64,000 nt of DNA from Muribaculaceae bacterium (GTDB lineage Bacteria; Bacillota; Clostridia; Lachnospirales; Lachnospiraceae). This document shows positions 49,271 to 57,988 of this stretch, one piece after another. The notes under the pieces were generated by a model. That model was not told where the DNA came from. It did no database searches and saw only the letters and a list, made by a program, of their open reading frames with translations. The translations under genes were made by a program, and so were the position numbers. Position 1 is the stretch's first letter, and every line of letters begins with the position of its first letter. The stretch is from assembly GCA_023666425.1 (NCBI GenBank), contig JAMPCA010000001.1, positions 8,216 to 72,215 of the forward strand. The letters are read 5' to 3'.

Positions 49271-50998
49271 CTATTCCAAAAACGGATACAAATCGTCAAA
49301 CTCCGCCGCTTTTAGGGAACCATCGGGCATCACACGCGATGCAATCCTTGGCTCAATCGGCGCAAACTCCTGAACCATTACCTCACAGACCACCGGTCCT
49401 TCCATGTCCAGCACTTCCTCAAGCTTCTGCCGCAGATCATCCTCCGCCGTAATCCGAACGGCCGTAAGCCCGTAGGCCTGCGCCACCTTACAGAAATCCG
49501 GCGTCTGCAAACCGCTGTCCGGCCCAACCCCCAAAAATCGGTCGTTCATATAATTGTGCTGGTTATGCCGAATCAGCATATAACCGTTATTATTGTACAC
49601 AAACAGCTTGACCGGGAGCTTGTGATACGCCATTGTCGCAAATTCCTGTATATTCATCTGGGTGCTTCCATCTCCCGACAATGCAAGTACCTGCCGCCCC
49701 GCCTGACATGCGCCGATCGCGGTTGCCCATGAACCCATACTGGAAAAACCGCCGGAAGCCAGATAACGCTGCCCCCTTTTCAGCTTCCAGCTCTGGGACA
49801 CCATACAGTATACGCTTCCGGTATCCACCACAATATTACTGTCCGCAGGGGCAAGCACAGACAACTGCTCTGTAAAGTAATAGGCATTCAGCGGTTTCTG
49901 CGCGCGGTACTCCGGCTTTACAACCGGATAGCGTTCCTTGTTCTCCATGCAGAAGTGAATCCACTGTGTATGATCCTCCAGTGTCTCTCCCTCCAGTTGT
50001 CCCAAAAGTCTCTCCAAAAAGACTTTGGCATCCTGCCTATACTTGTGCTGAATCGGAACCGCATCGCGGACTAATTCCTTTTCATCAATATCAACCATAA
50101 TTTTAACCGCATGTTCTGCCAGACGCTCTGGGTAATAGCCGATTGTTGACACAGATAAGCGGCTTCCCAGAATCAGAAGTACGTCGCACGCCTGTACCGC
50201 GAAATGAGAAGCACGGTCGCCATAGCCGCCCGGTCTGCCCACATAGTACGGCGCATCCGAAGCAATCACATCAATTCCACCGCGGGAAGTAACCACCGGA
50301 ATCTGATATTTATTGCTTAACAGCTCTAACAGCTCTGCCGCGCCTGCGCTCCGCACTCCAAAGCCCGCCAGAATCAGGGGCTTCTTCGCTTCTAAAATAA
50401 TCCGGGCAATCGATGCGTAATCAATTGCATCCATCTCCTCTGCCGTCGGCTCATATCCCTCCATAGCCTCCGGCACCTGCCGGTTCTGAATGTCTACAGG
50501 GACGTCGATCCACACCGGACCCGGTCGTCCTGCGGTTGCATAATAATACGCTTCCTCCAATATTCTGCGGGTATCCTCCGGCCTCATAATGGTCGCACAG
50601 TACTTTGTGATACTCTGCACCACCGGCTCCACAAGCATACTCTGGCAGGCATTCTGCCGGATTCCGCTGTCGAGTGCATACTGGAGCAATCTGGAATTCG
50701 CCTGCCCGGATATAGCAAACACCGGAGTGGAGTCAAAATAGGCCTGCGCAATTCCCGTAATCGCATTCGTCACTCCCGGCCCAATCGTGACAAGGCAGGC
50801 GCCGGGAACATGGTTCACCCGCGCGTATCCGTCCGCCGCCATTGCAGCCGCCTGTTCATGGTGACAGCACACAGCCTCCAGCTCTTCATTGCGGTATAGC
50901 GCATCCGTCAGCCACATCGCAGAGCTGCCGGACACCATATACACCCGCTCACAGCCCTTTTTCTGCACAAAATCAAATATGTAATCCGCTACAGTCAT
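49271..50998 (-). CDS. Acetolactate-synthase-like TPP enzyme
   Basis: This is a 575-residue three-domain TPP enzyme. I chose ATG 50998 (MTVADYIFDF) because AAAGGTG lies 9 bp upstream; an earlier in-frame ATG has no site. The catalytic Glu lies in C-C-H-H-E-Q-A-A-A-M, and the TPP/Mg motif is G-D-G-S-T-Q-M-N with a late N-N-N-G-Y. It resembles IlvB and the YerE enzyme that adds a two-carbon unit to a CDP-keto-deoxysugar. No IlvN-type small subunit is nearby. In this operon, starting with RfbF and RfbG, a sugar-branching role is more likely than amino acid synthesis. Confidence 0.75.
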   Translation of the reverse strand: MTVADYIFDFVQKKGCERVYMVSGSSAMWLTDALYRNEELEAVCCHHEQAAAMAADGYARVNHVPGACLVTIGPGVTNAITGIAQAYFDSTPVFAISGQANSRLLQYALDSGIRQNACQSMLVEPVVQSITKYCATIMRPEDTRRILEEAYYYATAGRPGPVWIDVPVDIQNRQVPEAMEGYEPTAEEMDAIDYASIARIILEAKKPLILAGFGVRSAGAAELLELLSNKYQIPVVTSRGGIDVIASDAPYYVGRPGGYGDRASHFAVQACDVLLILGSRLSVSTIGYYPERLAEHAVKIMVDIDEKELVRDAVPIQHKYRQDAKVFLERLLGQLEGETLEDHTQWIHFCMENKERYPVVKPEYRAQKPLNAYYFTEQLSVLAPADSNIVVDTGSVYCMVSQSWKLKRGQRYLASGGFSSMGSWATAIGACQAGRQVLALSGDGSTQMNIQEFATMAYHKLPVKLFVYNNNGYMLIRHNQHNYMNDRFLGVGPDSGLQTPDFCKVAQAYGLTAVRITAEDDLRQKLEEVLDMEGPVVCEVMVQEFAPIEPRIASRVMPDGSLKAAEFDDLYPFLE

Positions 50999-51040
50999 AT
51001 CATTTTTCACCTTTCCATATTCTTTCATTGAATAAACAGT

Positions 51041-52222
51041 CTATTTATCTACCCTATATTTCGCCTTGAGCATCTCCTTCTGCTCTTCTGTATAAAAATA
51101 ATCCATTCTATCATTTCCAATATAATATTTTTCAATAACTTCCTTTGGAATCACTAACTCCTTCTTAACATCTGCATATAAATACTTGTATAGCTTTTCC
51201 CCGCCGACATTTGCATTTACAATTTGAAAATCTTTTACACCAATGAAATCACCTATTATCTCTCTGTTTTCATTCAAATTCTCTACCTTTAAAACCAATA
51301 TATCCCACTTTCCCTCTCTAATAAATCCATAACCTTTTTCTCTATTAAAAGGATATTGAAAAATATCAATATTCGTCAAATCTTTAAAATGGTCATCAAA
51401 CCAGTCAAATTCTTCTCCGTGCTCCGACTCACACTGCATTAGTAAATGCTTTCTAACTCCACTACATAGATCTGACAAAATTCTTTCATCATTCTTTTCG
51501 GCTAAAATATTAAATTCCGCAAAATATTCAAAATACCCAGATATCCCCCTTGCGATAGGTTCCCTTACTAATGTTATTATTTTTATCCTTTCATGCGACT
51601 CTTGAATATAATGCTTAAATCTCTGTTGTCGCGTAAAAAAATGTATTTGGACAACAGGAATTTCCATCAAATTCAATGAGCGATTCAGCGTTGAGGAACC
51701 TACTTTCCCCGACTGAAAAACCAAAACACCTATCTCTCGATGCAATAACAAATTGGTCATCCATTGACGTGTTACATTTTCTTCGACCCTTCCCTCCCAA
51801 ACATATGAAATGTACATTTTCCGCATCAAGAGAAATGAATTACGAAATGAATCATTTATTTTTTTCGACATAATATTTAACTCTACCGCAATTTTCAATC
51901 CCCCATAAGTATATATACCATGTGTATGAATTCCAAAATCCATGATATCTTTCAGCATGTCTTCCGCATACCTAACACTACTAATAATTATAATTGTCCG
52001 AACATCATCTGCAAGCGATTTAATTGCTTCTCTCCCTAAGACAGCATGTCCCTTTATAATTTTCCCCTGCTTATTCTTATCATATACTCCACAAATTTGT
52101 AATCCCATTCCATCCAAAAGTTCTATCGTTTTTTGTCCATAGTCTCCAGCCCCCCATATAAGAACATTGCTCTCAAAAAGAATGTTAATATCTTTAACTA
52201 AATCCATATCTCTAATCTTCAT
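51041..52222 (-). CDS. Sulfotransferase-like protein with Rossmann module
   Basis: This is a 393-residue protein. I place the start at ATG 52222 (MKIRDMDLV), 11 bp after GGAGG; longer TTG/ATG starts are in frame. The Rossmann module (V-L-I-W-G-A-G-D-Y-G) covers about 12-105. The rest resembles PAPS-dependent or capsular sulfotransferases: V-F-Q-S-G-K-V-G-S-S-T-L for the 5'-phosphosulfate loop and L-V-R-E-P-I-A-R-G-I-S-G-Y-F for the 3'-phosphate site. It would sulfate or otherwise decorate the glycan. The coding DNA is clearly more AT-rich than the TPP gene beside it. Confidence 0.65.
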   Translation of the reverse strand: MKIRDMDLVKDINILFESNVLIWGAGDYGQKTIELLDGMGLQICGVYDKNKQGKIIKGHAVLGREAIKSLADDVRTIIIISSVRYAEDMLKDIMDFGIHTHGIYTYGGLKIAVELNIMSKKINDSFRNSFLLMRKMYISYVWEGRVEENVTRQWMTNLLLHREIGVLVFQSGKVGSSTLNRSLNLMEIPVVQIHFFTRQQRFKHYIQESHERIKIITLVREPIARGISGYFEYFAEFNILAEKNDERILSDLCSGVRKHLLMQCESEHGEEFDWFDDHFKDLTNIDIFQYPFNREKGYGFIREGKWDILVLKVENLNENREIIGDFIGVKDFQIVNANVGGEKLYKYLYADVKKELVIPKEVIEKYYIGNDRMDYFYTEEQKEMLKAKYRVDK

Positions 52223-52245
52223 AACGTTCAATTCCTCCATATCTA

Positions 52246-54663
52246 TCAACTTATATTTCCATTTTGCATCAAATAATTTAATGTACTCGCTGGCACCAGC
52301 CGCTCAATTTTTTCAAAAGATTGTTCATTCATATATTTGCGAACCAGTGAAGCACTTATTACCTCTCCCTCTACTTCTTTTCTCTCTACTTCCACTAACT
52401 CAATTCCCGCAAGCGGAAGGATTCTTTTCATCTCCTCATTGTATTGAGCTGTAAAACGATCCAGAGGTTCTTTCCCAACAAATCTTTTTTCAATATGCAA
52501 AACAGGTGCTATCTCATATGCAAACAATTCCAAATCCATACTAGCATCTAAAACAATATCCTGTAAATCGTCTTTTTCAAAATACCCTGGTAAAGTTAAA
52601 TCAGAAAGTATGTACCTGCCACTCGGAAGAACTATTACATTATCTAAATCACAAACGCCCCTCTTCACCATTGCATATCGATCTTTAAAGGAGAAAAAAG
52701 ATTTATTTTCTTCCACAACAAACACAAATAGACGTTCTACCTGACTAGCTGCCATCTCTATTAAATAACGATGACCTTTTGTAAACGGATTACAATTCAT
52801 TACTACCGCACCGTTGTGGCAAACATCGCCTACAACACCCTTAAGCTGATTTAAGTACTTTTTCAATCCACCATCAGCCTCTTTCACCGTATACTTTTCA
52901 GGATTTTGGACAAAATTGATTACCTCCCTCGTATGCGATACTGCATAATTTTTAAAATCTATCCCCATCCGTTCCATTTGTGATAATATATACTGCACGA
53001 TTTTTTCCAAAACCGTGTGATTACAATGTAAAGGAACCTGCCAAATCCGGCTATAAATATCACAAAATGAACCATATACATTTGAAAACTCAATCACTCT
53101 ATCAGCATATTCTTTAAGTGTCTGTAGATCTAATGAGGTAATAAGTGTTGTCATCAATATCACAATATCCCCAGTTCGAAATGAATGGCAGCTTTGAATT
53201 ATCTCCAATAAATCTACACACACACCTCCATAAGCATATACATTCCATTCTGGATACTGCCTTTTCACTATCGCCGCCATAGAATCTCCATCAATTTCAT
53301 ATACTCCATTTATCAGACAACACCCAAAAATATGTATGCTTTTATGATTATCCAACTCAACAGCAAGAGGATTTCTTTCTACTGAATAAAACAAATCTCC
53401 CGCAACCAATGTCTTCATATACGGATTGGGCATTCTTAAAAAACAATCTGCAATTTCTTCATCATATCCCAAAAAATCTTTATAAAGCTTCTCGCACCCT
53501 TTCCCGGTTACTGGGCTATAGCTTCCATCATTACCCATAAAATCTGAAATTGATTCTACATCTGCTGCTGCCAGAACCGAATCGATGTTTTCAAGCTGAA
53601 TAAAATATGTACAAACATTGTTTTTTTCAAGCTCAGGTAATATAGTTTCACAGTACTGCTTAGTAACATAGCTTTCACAATCATAATAATACAAATCTGT
53701 AAATACATAAATATTATTATAATAAAATTGTATATTATCCGCTTGTAACCAATCCAAAACAACCAATAACCCATATTTTGCTTCTGGCCCAGTTAATTCG
53801 TATCGTTCTTTCTGATCATTCCAATGAATTCCAACCTTATTTGTTATATTATGTAAATCAGGATACTTTTCTGCAAGAAATGAAACTATCGAATTATGTC
53901 CATAAACAGCAACATTGTGATAACGCCTAAGTATATCCTTAAAATAGCTTTCATACCCATCATAACTGACACTTGCATTATTCAAAAGATTCAAAAAATC
54001 TTTTATGAAAAAAAAGAATGAGTGCAAATTACTATGGTTCACAGATTTTGCCCATATATAACGCCTAACTTTCTGCGCCAGATGATTTTCACCTGCATCA
54101 ACCCATACTGTATTCTCGTCATCCTCTATGCCTTTCTCCTCAATCAGATCCTCACATAATGCAAAAGTAACCATGACCCCTACTTTTTCCAAAAACTCTA
54201 TTATGGGACTAAGAAGTTCTATGTCCGTATCCTGCGTTTCTAATATTTTTACATTTCTAACATTAAACTGCTGTAATAATTCTAAAACATTTATCCCAGT
54301 AAAATTATTCCATTTATATCGTATTCCTTTACTAAAGCTATCCGAAGCAATGTAATCCTCTTCATAGTGCTCTACTATGCGCTTTTCATTATTCAGCACC
54401 GACACAGCATGAATATTCCTATGGGTATTGATATACCTACAAGCCTCTACAGAATCCGTCATCCAGGTAAACAACGGGTTATAATTGAAGGTTCCATTTT
54501 TTATTCCTTTTACAATGTCCTCAATTGTTATCGCTCCAACGAGTTCTTCATGCTCCTCCACATAAACTATTCCGTGTGGATGAGTTGCCAAATAACACAC
54601 TATCTCTTCCAGATTACTTTTCCAATTTTTATATAACTTATAATTATTACTTTTATGAACCAT
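52246..54663 (-). CDS. Citrate-lyase-ligase-like nucleotidyltransferase, multidomain, copy 1
   Basis: This is an 805-residue protein. The N-terminus (about 20-110) looks like a CBS pair (G-I-V-Y-V-E-E-H-E-E-L-V-G-A-I-T). Next come a degenerate Rossmann-like stretch (V-A-V-Y-G-H-N-S-I) near 240-330 and an SGNH-like segment (I-F-G-C-C-L-I-N-G near 450). The C-terminal 190 residues match the adenylyltransferase part of CitC: N-C-N-P-F-T-K-G-H-R-Y and S-F-K-D-R-Y. CitC activates acetate for citrate lyase, but no citrate lyase genes are here. A nucleotidyltransferase for a glycan substituent is a reasonable guess. It overlaps copy 2 by 11 bp. Confidence 0.65.
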   Translation of the reverse strand: MVHKSNNYKLYKNWKSNLEEIVCYLATHPHGIVYVEEHEELVGAITIEDIVKGIKNGTFNYNPLFTWMTDSVEACRYINTHRNIHAVSVLNNEKRIVEHYEEDYIASDSFSKGIRYKWNNFTGINVLELLQQFNVRNVKILETQDTDIELLSPIIEFLEKVGVMVTFALCEDLIEEKGIEDDENTVWVDAGENHLAQKVRRYIWAKSVNHSNLHSFFFFIKDFLNLLNNASVSYDGYESYFKDILRRYHNVAVYGHNSIVSFLAEKYPDLHNITNKVGIHWNDQKERYELTGPEAKYGLLVVLDWLQADNIQFYYNNIYVFTDLYYYDCESYVTKQYCETILPELEKNNVCTYFIQLENIDSVLAAADVESISDFMGNDGSYSPVTGKGCEKLYKDFLGYDEEIADCFLRMPNPYMKTLVAGDLFYSVERNPLAVELDNHKSIHIFGCCLINGVYEIDGDSMAAIVKRQYPEWNVYAYGGVCVDLLEIIQSCHSFRTGDIVILMTTLITSLDLQTLKEYADRVIEFSNVYGSFCDIYSRIWQVPLHCNHTVLEKIVQYILSQMERMGIDFKNYAVSHTREVINFVQNPEKYTVKEADGGLKKYLNQLKGVVGDVCHNGAVVMNCNPFTKGHRYLIEMAASQVERLFVFVVEENKSFFSFKDRYAMVKRGVCDLDNVIVLPSGRYILSDLTLPGYFEKDDLQDIVLDASMDLELFAYEIAPVLHIEKRFVGKEPLDRFTAQYNEEMKRILPLAGIELVEVERKEVEGEVISASLVRKYMNEQSFEKIERLVPASTLNYLMQNGNIS

Positions 54664-56758
54664 TTTCCCTAATTCTCCAAAATTCTGCTGCTAAAGTATT
54701 TGCATATATATGGCTTACATCTATTCCAAATTGAAGCAGACCATCAAAAATTTGTCTGGCATATAATGAACTGGAAATTAAAATATAATAATTTTCATAC
54801 TGCTCTTTCAGCAAATTGGGGGCAATTACTTTCTTTCCAAAAAAGAAAATCTCATTATCATTTGCTTTCTGGTCACAAAATTCAATCATATCCCTATCAT
54901 GAGCCTCAAGCGAATCATATATAGCAGTAGCATCCTTTCCAATTCCATATAAAATAATTTGTTTATGGCAATGAATAAAATTGCTAACTTTTTGCTTCAC
55001 ATCCTTGCCATAATGATAACTTACTTTTGTCCCACCCTTTTTTTGCAATAACCCATGGTACTGTCTCAAAAAATCAAACGTCGAACCGGGGACTAAGCTT
55101 TTCAGTTCCTTCCAATCCCCTTCCTTGTATCTATTTCGTACATATTTTGCACTTATAATCTTATTCCCAATCTGTTTCCTTGGAATCTCTTCTAACTCAA
55201 TTCCATAAAGCGGAAATACCTTTTTCATTTCCTGATTGTACTGATTTGTAACATAATCATTGGGTTCTTCCCCTACAAAACGTTTCGTAATATTCAGCCT
55301 TGGTGCAATATATTGGGCAAATATCCATACATCCCTCGTTACATCAACTTCTTTCTGCTCCGTTTCCTTTTTAAAATAACTTCGAAATGTATCTTTTGAT
55401 ATAATAAATTTTCCACTGGGAACAACTTGTATTCGCTCCAAATCCTTTGTTCCTTCTTTTACCAATTTGTATCTGTCTTCGAAAGAAAAAACGGATAAAT
55501 CCTCCTCCACAACAAACACATATAGAAACGCTGAGCGTGAGAGAGCATATTCAATGAGATATCTATGTCCGAGCGTAAAGGGATTGCAATTAACTACTAT
55601 TGCACCAGCATTGTCCTTCCCACAATTTACCGACCTAGTATATTGATCTATTTTTTGTTCCGTTATATAACTCAGCTGTGGAACTCCATAGCATAATATT
55701 TTTTCATCATTTTCACTAATGGCCTTTTCCCAAATATGCCTTACTATATGTTCAACTAATACCTTTGCAATCATTTCGTTTCCATATTTAGTAGTATGAA
55801 TAGGCGTATCCTGATATAACCACTTCTCTCCTGAACACCTTTGATAAAACTTTGTTAAATCCAAATCATATCCTTCTTTAAATCGCTCTAAAAATATAAT
55901 TATATCATTAGCATATATATCATACTCCAATATCTTTTTAAAAACATTTTCTTTGGTTGTATTCATTCGCACACAAATTATCTCATATCTTATCCCACAT
56001 TTTTTTAGGCAGGAAGATAGCATACATGGCAAACTCTCGCCCTTCAATTGCACTTCCCCTGTAACAATACATGGCCCCACTAAGTATATCTTTCTTTTTC
56101 CATCTCCAAAAGTTTTTTTATCAATTGTCTCCGACTCAAAACCTCTTTTAATTTCATCATATTTCATATCCGTCAAATGTGGTAATGCTCTTGATGCCCT
56201 TTCCTTCACAGAGTTTTTCCACATTTTTTTCATAGAAAAAGAATATCTCCATTTTTCATGTTCCTCATCTCTAATCAAATCTTTTCTATTAGGAATTCTC
56301 ACACAAAATGAATTTACGCCATTTAACCGTAATTCATTACTAACCCGTATATACTCGTATACTAATTCGTTTACATTGTAGCGTGAATGATCTCTCGAAT
56401 CAAAGAATTTCCAATCAGTCCCTGCTTTCCACTTTGGTTTCCCTATTGGAATCTGTTCAATATATGGGCGCTCCATAAAAAGTTTCTGTGCCTGAGCAAT
56501 CTCATGTTCGCTGTCAAGCCATACGTTATTTAACTCATAGCACATAAAAAATTGCATATCGGCCGGACAACTCCATGTCCTGAAATGATAATCTTCGACC
56601 GAAAAGAGATAATCATCTCCATCAAAAATCATAAATATCTTGTCCTCGACATCCCATTCCGTAAAATAATTAAACACAAACTCCCAAGAGAAATCACTTA
56701 ACTGCTTATACTCAACAAGCCTATTTGCAATCTCTAATTGTATATTTACCTGTAACAT
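54653..56758 (-). CDS. Citrate-lyase-ligase-like nucleotidyltransferase, multidomain, copy 2
   Basis: This is a 701-residue protein paralogous to its downstream neighbour in the CitC-like domain (N-C-N-P-F-T-L-G-H-R-Y, S-F-E-D-R-Y, F-V-G-E-E-P). It has a different N-terminus. An SGNH-like stretch (I-Y-L-V-G-P-C-I-V-T-G) lies near 235-370. The Rossmann module sits at the C-terminus instead (I-I-L-Y-G-I-G-K-D-A, about 610-695). No function can be assigned beyond a probable nucleotidyl transfer. The DNA is AT-rich. Confidence 0.65.
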   Translation of the reverse strand: MLQVNIQLEIANRLVEYKQLSDFSWEFVFNYFTEWDVEDKIFMIFDGDDYLFSVEDYHFRTWSCPADMQFFMCYELNNVWLDSEHEIAQAQKLFMERPYIEQIPIGKPKWKAGTDWKFFDSRDHSRYNVNELVYEYIRVSNELRLNGVNSFCVRIPNRKDLIRDEEHEKWRYSFSMKKMWKNSVKERASRALPHLTDMKYDEIKRGFESETIDKKTFGDGKRKIYLVGPCIVTGEVQLKGESLPCMLSSCLKKCGIRYEIICVRMNTTKENVFKKILEYDIYANDIIIFLERFKEGYDLDLTKFYQRCSGEKWLYQDTPIHTTKYGNEMIAKVLVEHIVRHIWEKAISENDEKILCYGVPQLSYITEQKIDQYTRSVNCGKDNAGAIVVNCNPFTLGHRYLIEYALSRSAFLYVFVVEEDLSVFSFEDRYKLVKEGTKDLERIQVVPSGKFIISKDTFRSYFKKETEQKEVDVTRDVWIFAQYIAPRLNITKRFVGEEPNDYVTNQYNQEMKKVFPLYGIELEEIPRKQIGNKIISAKYVRNRYKEGDWKELKSLVPGSTFDFLRQYHGLLQKKGGTKVSYHYGKDVKQKVSNFIHCHKQIILYGIGKDATAIYDSLEAHDRDMIEFCDQKANDNEIFFFGKKVIAPNLLKEQYENYYILISSSLYARQIFDGLLQFGIDVSHIYANTLAAEFWRIRENGS

Positions 56759-56794
56759 TATTGATAATCTCCTAAAACCTTTTATTGCTTCTAT

Positions 56795-57988
56795 CTATAA
56801 GCAATAATATACAAATGATATGTGATTCATATAAGATCTCAAATATATTTTATACGACGCATTATACTTTATAATCAAATTAGGAATCTCCCACATATCC
56901 CAAGTCTTATGATATCCCGCAATAGCAAGCTTGGGTCTATATTTTTCTATTGTTCTTTTGGCTCCTTGTAGCGCTTGAATCTCCGATCCTTCAATATTCA
57001 TTTTAATATATGTCGGCTTATTTCCATCAAGTGCCTTATCTAATGTAAGCGTCTGCACAGCCTCGTGACCTATATCTGCAATAAAACTGCCTGGCCCTTT
57101 TAGTGAATAGAACCTTGCTCCTCCCTCACCCTTCCATACTGCGACATTATATATATGCATTTTAAGCCGAATCTCGTCTGGCAATCCCCCCACATATTGT
57201 TGTAATGCTTCAAAATTAGCCTTATCTGGCTCAAACCCATAGTACGCATCAAACTGCTTTCCATTTTCAAGCAAAAAGGCTTTTGCACTAATCCCATTAA
57301 ATGCCCCACAATCAACAAATACCTCATCCTTTCGCTTATGATAAAATTCGCGTTCAAAATATTGCTTATCCTGTGGCAATGTTGGAATTGTAAGTGTATC
57401 GTCTATTAAACGAAACTGTAAAATCTTCAAGAAAACATCTCTTGATACATCATCTGCAAGATGCTCATATACAAATTCTATCTCTCGTTGATGATTTAGA
57501 ATGCAAGAAACATCTGAACACGACGGGAGGTTATAAGGATCTCCATCAAACAATTCATGCACTCTTCTAAAATAAGTATAATCAATGTCACTTTGTATAC
57601 CATATTCTCTAAGCATCTTATGTACACCGGCATGCCCCCCAACACGCAATGCCTCGTCAAAGCTTTTACAGTATCTTTTCCCATCCGTGTTAATAGTCAC
57701 AATTACCAAAGCATCTGTCCCAACACAATCCACAATCTGTTCAGGCGCAATAATTTCAAGCCCTTCACAAATAGTCCCCCATCTTTTTTCATTCATATCT
57801 ACAAAATATTTTGGTTCAATTCCAATATTCCTTAAATAATACAAAAAAGCAATTCCTGCACTCCCTGCTCCATATAGACATATTTTATCAGCCTGACTTC
57901 CCAACTCCTGCTTCATTTGATGAATTGAAACCTCAATATATCTTTTATTTTCCTGATATTCCTTAAATATTTTACCAATCGCACTCAT
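56795..57988 (-). CDS. FkbM-family methyltransferase with N-terminal Rossmann module
   Basis: This is a 397-residue protein. Residues about 30-125 hold the module I-C-L-Y-G-A-G-S-A-G...Y-F-V-D-M-N. Residues 205-397 are an FkbM SAM-dependent methyltransferase: V-F-V-D-C-G-A-F-N-G, Y-G-F-E-P-D and I-K-M-N-I-E-G-S-E. FkbM enzymes O-methylate sugars in glycans and natural products. ATGA overlap with the upstream gene indicates translational coupling. Confidence 0.8.
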   Translation of the reverse strand: MSAIGKIFKEYQENKRYIEVSIHQMKQELGSQADKICLYGAGSAGIAFLYYLRNIGIEPKYFVDMNEKRWGTICEGLEIIAPEQIVDCVGTDALVIVTINTDGKRYCKSFDEALRVGGHAGVHKMLREYGIQSDIDYTYFRRVHELFDGDPYNLPSCSDVSCILNHQREIEFVYEHLADDVSRDVFLKILQFRLIDDTLTIPTLPQDKQYFEREFYHKRKDEVFVDCGAFNGISAKAFLLENGKQFDAYYGFEPDKANFEALQQYVGGLPDEIRLKMHIYNVAVWKGEGGARFYSLKGPGSFIADIGHEAVQTLTLDKALDGNKPTYIKMNIEGSEIQALQGAKRTIEKYRPKLAIAGYHKTWDMWEIPNLIIKYNASYKIYLRSYMNHISFVYYCL

